In this document: one piece after another, positions 6,463-14,666 of the stretch
How the letters are laid out: the number at the start of each line of letters is the position of its first letter
How positions within the stretch are numbered: position 1 is the first letter of the stretch
From: Microbispora sp. NBC_01189
Lineage (GTDB): Bacteria; Actinomycetota; Actinomycetes; Streptosporangiales; Streptosporangiaceae
Assembly (NCBI RefSeq): GCF_036010665.1
Contig: NZ_CP108581.1
Span: 2,771,501 to 2,835,500, forward strand
Direction: 5' to 3'
Length of the DNA stretch: 64,000 nt
Program-made: the position numbers and the translations under genes
Notes under the pieces: model-generated
What the model was told of the DNA's origin: nothing
Databases searched by the model: none
What the model saw: only the letters and a program-made list of their open reading frames with translations

Positions 6463-8856
6463 TCACGCGAGCCGTACGGTGACCGTGCGGGAGGCGCCGG
6501 CTTGAGCCGCCGACCGGCCGAAGACGATCGTGAGCCGCGCCCCCGTGCGGGCGCTGCCGAGGAGCGGATGCGGGTCCACGATCCCGGCCACCGCGCGGTC
6601 CCAGGTCACCGTCAGCCCGTCGAGGTCGCGCGGTGAATCGGCCCGGGAATCGGCACGGGGATCGGCCACCGTCACCGTCGCCGTGCCGTCGCCCAGATCC
6701 CGCACGAGGACCGCGCACGGATCGGAGGCGGCCAGGCGGCCCGCCCGTCCCCCGGCCCAGAAGCAGGCCGCGGTGATCCCGAGCGACGGCACCTCGATCC
6801 CCTGCTGCGCGGAGGTGTTGGCGAGCACGCGGGCCCAGCCGGCGTCGGCGGCACGGGCCCGCGTCGCGGCCGGGCCCGCCCCCGGCATGAGGTGGTACAC
6901 GTAGCCGGCCGCGTCCGGGTCCACGCCGTGGTCCAGCCAGATCGTGGCGTACGACCGGGTCGCCCCGCCCGCCGTACGGGTCTCGCGCAGCGTCCGCAGC
7001 GGCTGACCCGGGGGGAGGACGTAGCCGCCGTGACCGTCCAGATGCGCCCACCCCGCCACGGCGTCCACAGTGAGGGCCGCGCCGGTGAGGGCCGCGCCGG
7101 TGAGGGCCGCGCCGGTGAGGGCCGCGCCGGTGAGGGCCGCGCCGGTGAGGGCCGCGCCGGTCCTGCGGTTGTCCACCACGGTCTCGACCGGCACGCCGTC
7201 CCGGCTCGTGATCCCGGCGCCGAGGCAGACGACCGCGTCGTCGAGGAAGAACCACGACTTGAAGGCCTCAAGGGTCGATTCCAGGCCGTACAGGTGCTGG
7301 CCCACGGCCGCGTACGCGCCGTCGGTGGCGCCGCCCACCCATTCGGCCGGCGGGCGGGCGTCGCCCCACGCGCCGCCCGCCCCGTCGGGCAGGCGCAGCG
7401 TGGAGACAGTGGTGCCCGGCAGCCGGTACGGGTCCACCGTGGGCCAGAAGGAGTCGGAGTACTGGTCACCGTGCCCCCGGCCCCACCAGTAGAGCATTCC
7501 GGCGCCCGTGTGCCAGCCGCGCGGGTTCTCCCCGTTGCCGTGCTCGTAGTGCGCCACCCGCGAGGAGGCCATGCTGAGCGCCGCGCACCAGCCGGGCCGG
7601 CGGTGCACGGCGCGGGCACTCATGGGGAACAGGCGGTGCCCGGGGGGCTCGGGCGCCGCCGGTGTCGTCTCGTCGCGCAGCACGGCCGCGAGCCGCGCGT
7701 GGAACGCCGGATCCCCTCCCTCGGCGGCCCGGAGCATGGGCTTCGCGGTGTCGCGCGCCGCCCAGCCCTTGACCATGCCCCGCCAGCGGGCCCGGTCGGC
7801 GGCCGGGGCCGTCTCCGCCAGCAGCAGGATCGCGGCGGCGATCTCCCTGCCGCGCGCGTGGTCGCCGTACGGCCGTCTGGCGACGCCGCGTCCCCGTACG
7901 AGGTCCAGGCACGCGCCGTCGTGGACGAACGGCGCGAACGATCTGTCGACCGCGTCGAGGACGTTGCGGAAGGCCGGGTCGGCGATCTCCCACGGCGTGC
8001 CGCGCAGCACCGCGGCCAGCGTCGCGAGGCCGGTCAGCGCCACCGCGCCGTACCCGCCCTGATAGGGGACCCAGCCGTGCTGGACGAACGAGCCGTCGCG
8101 GTAGAAGCCGTCGCCCTCGGTGACGTACCGGAAGACCGGCGAGAGCGCGGAGACGGCGAGCGCGGCGCGGCCGGGGTCCGCTCCGGCGATCGCCCGCAGC
8201 AGCGTGACCGTGCACAGGTCCACCCGGTTGGCTCCGGTGCTGTTGCCCGCGTAGTCGTCGAGGCGGTCCGGGGGGACGAAGTTGTCCACAGCCTCGCACA
8301 GCGCCGCGTGCTGACCGCCCGTCAGGTGCGGACCGGCCAGCACGGCCGCGTCGAGAAGTGCCCTCGGCGCCCCGATCTGCCAGTCCCACCAGTTTCCGGT
8401 CTGGCCGGCGTCGGCGGCGTACACCTGCCGCACGTAGTGCTCGATCCCGGTGGCCACGGCCGAGCCGAGGCCCGGCTCGGCCGTCAGCCCGGTGCCGGGC
8501 AGCGCGTACGCGCGGGCCATGGCCCGCAGCCGCGCAGGGGTGGCGCCGAGGGACGGGAAAGGCAGATCGGGCCAGAGTGACCGGCCGGTGGGGGTCAAGG
8601 CGTCGCGGTGCAGACGGGCCGCCGCACCCAGCCGCGCCAACCGGGCCCGGTACGGCTCCCGCGCGGGATCGAACAGCCCCGCGCCGAGCGTGACCTCCCG
8701 CCAGCGGCGGCCCAGCAGGATCAGGGCCTCCGCACTGGCCTCAGCGTCGGCCCCGGTGGCGGGCCCGGTGGCGGGCCCGGTGTGGGGGGCGCAGGCCGTG
8801 AGGAGGACGGCGAGTCCGCTGAACTGGAGAAATAATCGCCGGGAAGGTCCCTTCAC
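6463..8856 (-). CDS. Polysaccharide lyase family 8 (hyaluronate/xanthan lyase type), Tat lipoprotein
   Basis: 797-residue exported lyase. GTG 8856 gives a compact twin-arginine lipoprotein signal (SRRLFLQ...LLTAC); GTG 8904 and 8880 are in frame, but 8904 lies within a few bases of the operator. The alpha/alpha-barrel contains NWWDWQIGAPRA and the catalytic trio Asn (STGANR, about 210), His (GSFVQH, about 260) and Tyr nine residues later (GGYG), matching PL8. A TGAAL x6 repeat (15-bp units at 7070-7159) interrupts the C-terminal beta region. It should cleave uronic-acid polymers by beta-elimination at the cell surface. Divergent from a Cip1-like gene across a CebR-type operator. Confidence 0.9.
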   Translation of the reverse strand: MKGPSRRLFLQFSGLAVLLTACAPHTGPATGPATGADAEASAEALILLGRRWREVTLGAGLFDPAREPYRARLARLGAAARLHRDALTPTGRSLWPDLPFPSLGATPARLRAMARAYALPGTGLTAEPGLGSAVATGIEHYVRQVYAADAGQTGNWWDWQIGAPRALLDAAVLAGPHLTGGQHAALCEAVDNFVPPDRLDDYAGNSTGANRVDLCTVTLLRAIAGADPGRAALAVSALSPVFRYVTEGDGFYRDGSFVQHGWVPYQGGYGAVALTGLATLAAVLRGTPWEIADPAFRNVLDAVDRSFAPFVHDGACLDLVRGRGVARRPYGDHARGREIAAAILLLAETAPAADRARWRGMVKGWAARDTAKPMLRAAEGGDPAFHARLAAVLRDETTPAAPEPPGHRLFPMSARAVHRRPGWCAALSMASSRVAHYEHGNGENPRGWHTGAGMLYWWGRGHGDQYSDSFWPTVDPYRLPGTTVSTLRLPDGAGGAWGDARPPAEWVGGATDGAYAAVGQHLYGLESTLEAFKSWFFLDDAVVCLGAGITSRDGVPVETVVDNRRTGAALTGAALTGAALTGAALTGAALTGAALTVDAVAGWAHLDGHGGYVLPPGQPLRTLRETRTAGGATRSYATIWLDHGVDPDAAGYVYHLMPGAGPAATRARAADAGWARVLANTSAQQGIEVPSLGITAACFWAGGRAGRLAASDPCAVLVRDLGDGTATVTVADPRADSRADSPRDLDGLTVTWDRAVAGIVDPHPLLGSARTGARLTIVFGRSAAQAGASRTVTVRLA
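7070..7159 (+). repeat. Six perfect 15-bp tandem repeats inside the PL8 gene
   Basis: The unit GTGAGGGCCGCGCCG is repeated six times without change and read in frame on the minus strand as TGAAL blocks. Perfect identity suggests recent expansion. Unit length is a multiple of three, so copy-number change would not break the gene. Confidence 0.97.
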
Positions 8857-8909
8857 ACGTAGATTATCCGCGCGATCCACCGCTTTCGTCGATCTTCGGC
8901 ACACCTCTA

Positions 8910-8923
8910 TGGGAGCGCTCCCA
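8910..8923. promoter_or_regulatory. CebR-type operator (perfect 14-bp palindrome)
   Basis: TGGGAGCGCTCCCA is identical to the published binding site of the Streptomyces cellobiose-responsive LacI-family repressor CebR. It lies 53 bp from the GTG of the PL8 gene and 48 bp from the GTG of the Cip1-like gene, so one repressor dimer could control both divergent promoters. No cebR gene is in the window. Confidence 0.88.
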
Positions 8924-8971
8924 AGTGACGTACCTTACTTCTGCCGTTGTCACCGGGAAAGGGAGCGTGTT

Positions 8972-9769
8972 GTGAGACGTCTGTTATCCGCGGCCGGTCT
9001 GGCCCTGCTGCTGCCGCTGTCGGCGACCTCGGTCGCCTCCGCCTCGGGGGGACACGACGGCGGTCCCGGCGGGCACGGGCCGGGGACCTGCGCGAAGAAG
9101 GCCACGCTGTTCTGCGAGGACTTCCAGTCGCTGCCCCTCGGCGGCGCGGCGAGCCTCAAGTGGGGCGTCGACACCAAGCACGGCACGCTGACCGTCGAAC
9201 CCGCCGCGGGCGGCCAGAAGGTGCTGCACGTTCACACAGAAGGCAACGGCCGGGCCTTCCTCAGGGTGGACGACTTCGCCCCGCCCGGCAACGGCTTCTA
9301 CGGCCGCGTCCGGCTGCGGGTGAAGGCGTTCCCCACCGCGCCCGACTGGGCCCACTACACGCTGATCGAGGCCACCGGCGCGGGCCCGGAGGTCGTCCGC
9401 CCGCTCGGCGGGCAGTACGTCCCCACGCTGCGCAAGGACCTCTGGGGCGTCGGCGCGGACGGCGGCCCCACCGGCGACTGGACCAACTGGCGCGAGTCCG
9501 CGCCCTCCCGGGCCGGGGTCTGGCAGTGCGTCGAGTGGCGGATGGACCCCGCCGACAACCGGATCTCGGTGTGGTTCGACGGCGTCCCCCAGCCCGACCT
9601 GAGCGTGTCCACCCGCTCTCACGGTGGCAACGACGTGGACTTCGTCTTCCCCAGGTTCGACACGGTGAAGCTCGGCTGGCAGCTCTACCAGCCGAATCCC
9701 ACACCCTCGGCGTACGACCTCTGGATGGACGACATCACGCTGAGCACCGGCCGCGTCGGCTGCGCCTGA
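8972..9769 (+). CDS. Secreted Cip1-like polysaccharide-active protein
   Basis: 265 residues with a Sec signal (LLSAAGLALLLPLSATSVASA). GTG 8972 is chosen for the upstream GGGAAAGGGAG. The mature part has a concanavalin-like beta-sandwich pattern resembling fungal Cip1: CEDFQSLP, FYGRVRLRVKAFP, DWAHYTLIEATG, GGQYVP, WQCVEWRMD, WMDDITLS. Cip1 is a cellulose-induced secreted protein, and Cip1-type folds have been linked to glucuronan lyase activity. That fits co-regulation with the divergent PL8 lyase by the CebR-type operator at 8910. Four cysteines may form disulfides. Catalysis is not proven by sequence alone. Confidence 0.85.
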   Translation: MRRLLSAAGLALLLPLSATSVASASGGHDGGPGGHGPGTCAKKATLFCEDFQSLPLGGAASLKWGVDTKHGTLTVEPAAGGQKVLHVHTEGNGRAFLRVDDFAPPGNGFYGRVRLRVKAFPTAPDWAHYTLIEATGAGPEVVRPLGGQYVPTLRKDLWGVGADGGPTGDWTNWRESAPSRAGVWQCVEWRMDPADNRISVWFDGVPQPDLSVSTRSHGGNDVDFVFPRFDTVKLGWQLYQPNPTPSAYDLWMDDITLSTGRVGCA

Positions 9770-9787
9770 TCCCGGCCGCCGGCCCGG

Positions 9788-11002
9788 TCACCTGGCCCCC
9801 GGCGGCGCCGCCTCGTCCCTGATGGTGAGCAGCGCGTCGGCCGTACGCCTCCCGTGGTGCGCGCCGGGGCGGCCGGGGTCCTCCAGGTCGGCGGTGAGCC
9901 AGCGGGCACCCGCCCACTCGCCCCGCCCGAGCACGTCGTGCGGCACCGGCGGAACGCCCGGCCCGTGATGACTGAGGACGTGGGTCACCAGGCGCCGCCG
10001 GTTGCCGGGGTCGCCGAGGTAGGCCAGCGTGCGGTCCACGAGGTCGGGCGCGCTCAGCCCCCGGCTGTCGTGGTCGTCGCGGGTGTTGACGACGAAGACC
10101 TTCGCCGAAGCCCGGCTCCGCGCCACGGCGTCCGCCACGCCGGGGGTGAGATAGCTGGGCAGCAGCGAGAAGTGCGGCGTTCCCGGGCCGTACACGATGA
10201 GGCCGGCGTTCCCGATCGCCTCCAGCGCCCGCGGGTTGGGCGTGACCCCGGCGCGGTCGCGGAGTAGATCGTCCCTCGCCCACTCGGGGGGCAACGCCTC
10301 GAGTGCGGCCCGCCGCCGCCCGCCGACCGGCTCGGGCAGCAGGAACAGATCGGTGATCGTCGCCTGCGGCCGCCGCCGGTCCCGCGGCGCGGCGATGTCA
10401 GCCTCGTCGGCCAGCAGCGTGCCGTCCCGCCGCAGCGCGACCAGGAACGCGTTCTCCCCGTTGGTCACGTTGAGCAGCCGTACGGGCGAGCCGAACGCCC
10501 GGGCGCAGGCGTCGACGGCGGCGTTGAAGTCGCGGCCGAGCCGCAGGTACGCCCCGGCGAACACGAGGTCGCCGAGCGCGCTGTGGGCGAGGTCCAGCCC
10601 GTGCGGCGCGGTGGCGAGCCGCCGGGCGAAGGCGCGCAGGTGCCCCGCGACGAGTGCGGACGCCTCCTCTGGCAGCGCGGCGAACCGGCCGTGCCGCGCC
10701 GCGACGGCGTCGATGACCTCGGTCAGCCCGGCGGGCGTGGTCCCGCCCGGCAGGCGGTGTTCGAGCACCGTCATCAGCGCGGCCTGCGCCGGGTCGGCGG
10801 AATCGAGGTGGAGCAGCAGGTTCTTGCGGAAGTCCGAAGGCCCGAGCATCCCGGGCAGGTAGCGCCGCAGCGCGCCGGTGGACCGGCCGTTGTCGTAGCC
10901 GTTCACCACCAGCGACAGACCGACGCCGGGAGTGCCCAGCATGCCCCTCGCTATGCTGGCCGCTCCGCGTCCGCCGTTGAACATGGTGACCGCGACGCTC
11001 AT
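9788..11002 (-). CDS. CofD/YvcK-family protein
   Basis: 404 residues. ATG 11002 is chosen because GAGAAGG precedes it; the frame is open to 11248. The N-terminus (VTMFNGGRGAASIARGML, then VVNGYDNGRSTGALRRYLPG and GPSDFRKNLL) follows the CofD/YvcK pattern of a glycine loop, D-x-G-x-S/T-x-x-L-R and G-D-x-R-x-x-L. Later motifs are NGENAFL and IVYGPGTPHFSLLPSYL. Members bind nucleotide sugars or phospholactate; YvcK affects carbon use and cell-wall synthesis. It is unlike a standard F420 CofD in length and in its first motif. A CebR-like palindrome lies 115 bp upstream. Confidence 0.72.
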   Translation of the reverse strand: MSVAVTMFNGGRGAASIARGMLGTPGVGLSLVVNGYDNGRSTGALRRYLPGMLGPSDFRKNLLLHLDSADPAQAALMTVLEHRLPGGTTPAGLTEVIDAVAARHGRFAALPEEASALVAGHLRAFARRLATAPHGLDLAHSALGDLVFAGAYLRLGRDFNAAVDACARAFGSPVRLLNVTNGENAFLVALRRDGTLLADEADIAAPRDRRRPQATITDLFLLPEPVGGRRRAALEALPPEWARDDLLRDRAGVTPNPRALEAIGNAGLIVYGPGTPHFSLLPSYLTPGVADAVARSRASAKVFVVNTRDDHDSRGLSAPDLVDRTLAYLGDPGNRRRLVTHVLSHHGPGVPPVPHDVLGRGEWAGARWLTADLEDPGRPGAHHGRRTADALLTIRDEAAPPGAR

Positions 11003-11346
11003 CGGGCCTTCTCGGCGACCGGCGCGGGCATGGAAACGCGGCACCTTCCCTCCAACGGCCCCCGGGGCAGGCGTGCCGTGCCGTATGTGCGCTGCGAAGA
11101 ATGCAGTCGCGAGCGCGGGAGCGCTCCCACGCATTATGTCATTCCGATCCGGAAATGCGTCCGCAATGGCGGGCATTGGGCGTAAGTGCTGGATATTTTC
11201 AGCATCTCCGCAGGTCAGACGGGATCGTCGTGTAGCAGCAGCACCCACGAGTAGTTGAATATTGCGCCACTAGCCACCATTTCCTCGCATTACGGACAAA
11301 TGTCAACCGCGTTTGGGGGCGCAGGTCAAATTTGGACCGGTCCTTA
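11003..11346. other. Intergenic region without a gene
   Basis: 344 bp between the CofD/YvcK-like gene and the end of the anti-sigma gene. Apart from the palindrome at 11116-11129 it holds a moderately AT-rich stretch (about 11130-11340) with no supported frame. It presumably carries the promoter of the CofD/YvcK-like gene. Confidence 0.7.
11116..11129. promoter_or_regulatory. Second CebR-like palindrome
   Basis: CGGGAGCGCTCCCA differs from the 8910 site only in the first base; the 12-bp core GGGAGCGCTCCC is a perfect palindrome. It lies 115 bp upstream of the CofD/YvcK-like start, so control of that gene is possible. Confidence 0.6.
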
Positions 11347-12192
11347 TCATCCCGAGGTGGCAGGGCATCCGGCCTCCATCTTCTCCACGCGCGCGGTCAG
11401 CTCGGGAGAAAGCGTCACCCGGCCCCGCCGCGCCCAGACGATCACCTGTCCCGGGGCCGACGGCACCGCGTCCTCGACGAACCAGCTTCCCGGCACCCGC
11501 CGAGCCCGCTCGCTCCTCTCGCCGACCCGGAAGTCCTCGATCGAGCCGTCGCGCCGCGCCAGCGCCGCCCGTACGTCGTCCACGGTCATGCCGCGGAACG
11601 GGACGCAGTGCAGCAGCTCACCCGCGGCGTCGGCGGTGCCGGCCGACACGTACCGCTCGCCGGGTCGGGCCGGGCGGGCGAGCCAGATCCGCGCACTGCC
11701 CCTGAAGCCCGCCGGAACGCGGAACGAGACCACGCATCGGTCGGCGGGAACCCCGCAGTCCGCCAGCTCCTCCTCTATGCGTGCCCCTTCCGAGAACACT
11801 CCGTTCGTGACATGGCCGACCACGCTCGGCGAGCCGGGAGCGATCGACAGGCCGATGTCGAGTCCACGTGCCCTGAACTCGGCGGCGAATCGCCCGGGCT
11901 CGGCGTACAGGTCCTTCACGGTGACGATCCAGTCGTCGCCCGAGCGCAGGAACGCCAGCGCGGGGTGCGGGGCGATGCCGCTCGGCGCGCCGCGGGGAAC
12001 GAAGGCCAGGCTCACGACGGCCGCCGCGGCCAGCAGCGCGGCTACGGGGACCAGCACGGGCCAGCGGACCCTGCGACGGGTCCTGCCCGGAGTCGCGACG
12101 ATCTCGTGGAACAGCTCACGCGCTCCCCGCCCCTGCTCCGGCGTCCTGGGCTCGGGGTCGATTGCGGCCACCATCCGGCCGATCCTGCTCAC
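11347..12192 (-). CDS. Membrane anti-sigma factor-like protein, CU044-type
   Basis: 281 residues. The GTG start at 12192 overlaps the stop of the sigma gene (GTGA), so the two are translationally coupled. A cytoplasmic N-terminal region (about 1-38, RELFHEIVATP) is followed by one membrane helix (about 39-60, VLVPVAALLAAAAVVSLAF) and an extracytoplasmic domain with two or three cysteines. No HxxxCxxC zinc anti-sigma motif is present. The layout matches the CU044_5270-type proteins commonly encoded after actinomycete ECF sigma factors, so it is inferred to hold the sigma factor at the membrane. Confidence 0.82.
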   Translation of the reverse strand: MSRIGRMVAAIDPEPRTPEQGRGARELFHEIVATPGRTRRRVRWPVLVPVAALLAAAAVVSLAFVPRGAPSGIAPHPALAFLRSGDDWIVTVKDLYAEPGRFAAEFRARGLDIGLSIAPGSPSVVGHVTNGVFSEGARIEEELADCGVPADRCVVSFRVPAGFRGSARIWLARPARPGERYVSAGTADAAGELLHCVPFRGMTVDDVRAALARRDGSIEDFRVGERSERARRVPGSWFVEDAVPSAPGQVIVWARRGRVTLSPELTARVEKMEAGCPATSG

Positions 12193-12731
12193 AGGTGCTC
12201 TCCTCTCAGTCCCCGTTCCGCGAAGGTCCGGCCTTCCCCGGTCACTCCCAGCGCCTCGGCCAGCCTCCTGCGCGCGCGATGCAGCCTGATGCGGGCCGCG
12301 GTCGCCGTGCAGCCGAGCACTCTGCCGATCTCCGGGCCGGTCAGGTTCTCCCAGTAGGCCAGCGCGAGCACCTCGCGGTCCCGGTCCGGCAGGTCGTCGA
12401 ACGCCTCCCGGACGGGATCGGGTCCGCCGGCGGTGGCCGGCCGCGCGGCGGCAAGCTCCTCCTTGAGCCGTTCCGCCAGCCCCGCGCTGCGGGACCGGCC
12501 GCGCCGCTGGTTGGCCAGGACGCGGCGCGCCACGCCGTACAGCCACAGGCGGGCGTCGTCGCCCTCGGGCACGTCGGCGATGCGCCGCCAGGCGGTGAGG
12601 AAGGTTTCGGAGATCAGGTCCGCCGTGTCGTCGGGCGAGTTCGTACGGCGGGCTGCGTACTGGTGGATGGCCGGGTAGTGCGCCTTGTAGATCGCTTCCA
12701 TACGGTCTCGCGCTCCCGGGGGATGGGTCAC
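12189..12731 (-). CDS. ECF RNA polymerase sigma factor
   Basis: 180 residues. Sigma region 2 spans about 14-80 (YPAIHQYAARRT, DLISETFLTAWRRI, RLWLYGVARRVLANQRR); region 4 spans about 115-165 (FDDLPDRDREVLALAYWENLTGPEIGRVLGCTATAARIRLHRARRRL). It is followed directly by an overlapping anti-sigma gene. Regulon unknown. The cognate promoter is expected in 12732-13108, but no copy of an ECF -35/-10 pair was recognised with certainty. Confidence 0.95.
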   Translation of the reverse strand: MTHPPGARDRMEAIYKAHYPAIHQYAARRTNSPDDTADLISETFLTAWRRIADVPEGDDARLWLYGVARRVLANQRRGRSRSAGLAERLKEELAAARPATAGGPDPVREAFDDLPDRDREVLALAYWENLTGPEIGRVLGCTATAARIRLHRARRRLAEALGVTGEGRTFAERGLRGEHL

Positions 12732-13108
12732 GGACGACTCTCCTCAGGCCAGGTCTCGGACATCTCGTTCATGTCCGGCACCTCGTCCGAGTGTTTCGCC
12801 CGACGTCCGATCCGCCACCGGCAAGGGGAGCGTCACAGACAGGTCCACTCCACCGCCCGCGAAAAGTCAGGGCATGAAGGACCCATCCCTTTCCTTTGCA
12901 GCGATTGCTGAGCTTGACACACAAGTGTCGACCGATCGCGAGAACCTGGATGAAAGAGCCCGGTAGGAACATGTCGCCGGATGAGAGCAAGCGACAATCA
13001 CGCCGGTGTACAGATCGCCGACATGCCGGCCTCCATCACTACTCTTCGAGCCCTGATGGTTCTCGCGGCAGGGACATGGCGCCCCCGGCCGCGTATACCG
13101 GGCCCGGG
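12732..13108. other. Intergenic region upstream of the sigma operon
   Basis: 377 bp with no supported gene. It includes a small dyad at 12916-12929 (GACAC-acaa-GTGTC) and is less GC-rich around 12880-12960, consistent with the promoter of the sigma gene. Frames across it are low-quality shadows. Confidence 0.6.
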
Positions 13109-13498
13109 TCAGTGGGAGACGGGGACTCGGGGAGCCTGGGGCTCGGCGGTGGTCCTCCGGTGGCGCGGCGCGTCCCCACCGGAGCCTCCGCCATCCTGCC
13201 CGCGCCCGGCCTGCTCGGACCCGGCCTGCTCGCGCCCGGCCTGCTCGCGCCCGGCCTGCTCATGCCCGGGCTGCTCGGGGGTCGTCGCCTGGCGCGGCGA
13301 CCGGCCCTCGGCCTTCCTGATCTCCTCTTCGAGGTCGCCCGGCGTGGGCGCCTCCAGCAGGCGGGCCACGATTCGCGTCGTCACCCGGGGGACGGCCCAG
13401 AAGCTGCCGGTGCGCTCGCCGTACCAGACCATCCAGCCGGGCGTCTTCGCCGCCAGGGTCCGCGCCGCGCCCCTGCCCGCGGTCATCTCGTTCGTCAT
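13109..13498 (-). CDS. Small actinobacterial protein with Gln/Ala/Gly repeat tail
   Basis: 129 residues; starts at ATG 13498 or ATG 13486 are possible. The first 65 residues look like a folded unit (TLAAKTPGWMVWYGERTGSFWAVP, then ARLLEAPTPGDLEEEIRKAE). The second half is low complexity with EQAGR/EQAGS units encoded by five 15-bp repeats at 13205-13279, then a His/Arg/Pro tail. No signal peptide or membrane helix. Similar short proteins with a GWMVWYGE motif occur in actinomycetes to my recollection; function unknown. Confidence 0.7.
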   Translation of the reverse strand: MTNEMTAGRGAARTLAAKTPGWMVWYGERTGSFWAVPRVTTRIVARLLEAPTPGDLEEEIRKAEGRSPRQATTPEQPGHEQAGREQAGREQAGSEQAGRGQDGGGSGGDAPRHRRTTAEPQAPRVPVSH

Positions 13499-14054
13499 GC
13501 CGATCCTCCCGCTCGCCGTGTCTCCGGGAACCCCCCGTCTCCGGGAACCGCCCCTCTACCCGGCTACGCGCGAGCCAAGCACGATCAAGCGAGGCGTGGC
13601 GCCGGGACCACGGCTCCTGGTCATCATTGGGTAATGCCCATGCCAAGGGCAGCCCCCTGAACGTAATATCCGTTAAGGGGGATATTGGGGATAGCCCGCT
13701 TATCCGGCTAGCTGGTATGTTTGAATGACTCAAGTCCCCGGTAGAGCGGGCGGCGGTGAGGCATCTGCCCGCCGACCCGAAGCTGCACCGCGCCACCGGC
13801 TCGGACGACTGGCTCACGTCACGGAAACCCTTACGGAACAGGGGTTTTGCATGATCCCCGTAGCGCGGGAGACCCCCCGAAGCAATCAGGATAAGTCCCC
13901 TGTTCTTTACTTATTTGCCCCTATATGGCGTGCAAGTGGGGTTGCCGGACGGACTCGCAGTCCATCGACTGCCGGACATTACTGGGAGCTGACACTCCTC
14001 CGGGTAGCGTCGTTCCAGACAGTACGCCCGAAAAATATGGATGAAGGCGCGTAT
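13499..14054. other. Promoter region upstream of STAS gene, no supported gene
   Basis: 556 bp, AT-richer than average around 13660-13730 and 13840-13930. It contains a perfect 7-bp dyad AATATCC-N8-GGATATT at 13665-13686. A frame in phase with the STAS gene runs through part of it, but its composition is not coding-like and the STAS start at 14055 has its own ribosome binding site. Probable long regulatory leader. Confidence 0.6.
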
Positions 14055-14435
14055 ATGACAACGCAGCAGCTTGAGATCACTGTGAGCGATCACCAGCCGG
14101 CCGTCGTGGTCGAGCTGAGGGGTGAACTCGACATCGCCACCGGAGACAGTCTCCGGAGCGTGATCAGGAAGCTCGTCCACCAGGGTCGCGCGAAGATCGT
14201 GGTGGACGCGTCCGATCTGCGGTTCTGCGACTCCTGCGGCCTGGAAGCGCTGCTGGACGCCCGGGACGACATCGAGAAGGCCGCCGGTTGCCTGCGGCTC
14301 ACCGGAGTTCACGGCGTCTTGAGGATCGTCCTTGAGGCGACCCGGCTGCGCGGCACGTTCTCGATCGACGGCGCACCCGTCGAGGCCGTCGCCGCCATGG
14401 TGGTGACGGACTCGCACGACGTGTCCATGGTTTGA
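14055..14435 (+). CDS. STAS-domain anti-anti-sigma factor
   Basis: 126 residues from ATG 14055, preceded by GAAGG; ATG 14037 is an in-frame alternative. Single STAS domain with VVELRGELDIATGD, VVDASDLRFCDSCGLEALL (phospho-acceptor Ser about residue 59, DSCG in place of DSTG) and a C-terminal helix. It is monocistronic: a terminator follows and a 556-bp leader precedes. It could serve the RsbW-like kinase at 16624. The Cys after the acceptor Ser is uncommon but conservative. Confidence 0.92.
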   Translation: MTTQQLEITVSDHQPAVVVELRGELDIATGDSLRSVIRKLVHQGRAKIVVDASDLRFCDSCGLEALLDARDDIEKAAGCLRLTGVHGVLRIVLEATRLRGTFSIDGAPVEAVAAMVVTDSHDVSMV

Positions 14436-14468
14436 TCGCCGGGTTTGATCGCCGGGTTTGATCGCCGG
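14430..14468 (+). repeat. 13-bp tandem repeat x3 across the STAS stop codon
   Basis: GTTTGATCGCCGG is repeated three times without change, the first copy containing the TGA stop of the STAS gene. The unit is not a multiple of three, but only the first copy is coding. Confidence 0.95.
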
Positions 14469-14489
14469 AGTCCGGTCACTGATCACCCC

Positions 14490-14518
14490 GCCCCCGCCCT
14501 CCCGCCGAGGGCGGGGGC
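14490..14518 (+). terminator. Strong hairpin terminator
   Basis: A perfect 12-bp stem (GCCCCCGCCCTC / GAGGGCGGGGGC) with a 5-nt loop lies 55 bp after the STAS stop. There is no T-run, as is usual in high-GC actinomycetes. It should end transcription of the STAS gene. Confidence 0.85.
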
Positions 14519-14666
14519 TCTCGTACGGAAGCCCCCTGGCGTGGCGCCGCCGGCCGTTTGCACCGGTCGGGCCCGGGTACGCGCGGACGAGGAAAGGACC
14601 GGACCGTTCAGGGGGAGGCACCATGGATCATGACACTCCGGGTGGTCGCGGAGTGACGACCCGGCC

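Noticed and set aside
7070..7159. Possible CRISPR-like array
   Set aside because: Direct 15-bp repeats without spacers, in frame within the PL8 gene.
12916..12929. GACAC-acaa-GTGTC as an operator for the sigma gene
   Set aside because: Short arms expected by chance; no match to a known site or clear promoter position.
12896..13660. 254-residue plus-strand frame
   Set aside because: Low-complexity shadow of the repeat-bearing minus-strand gene at 13109-13498; no ribosome binding site.
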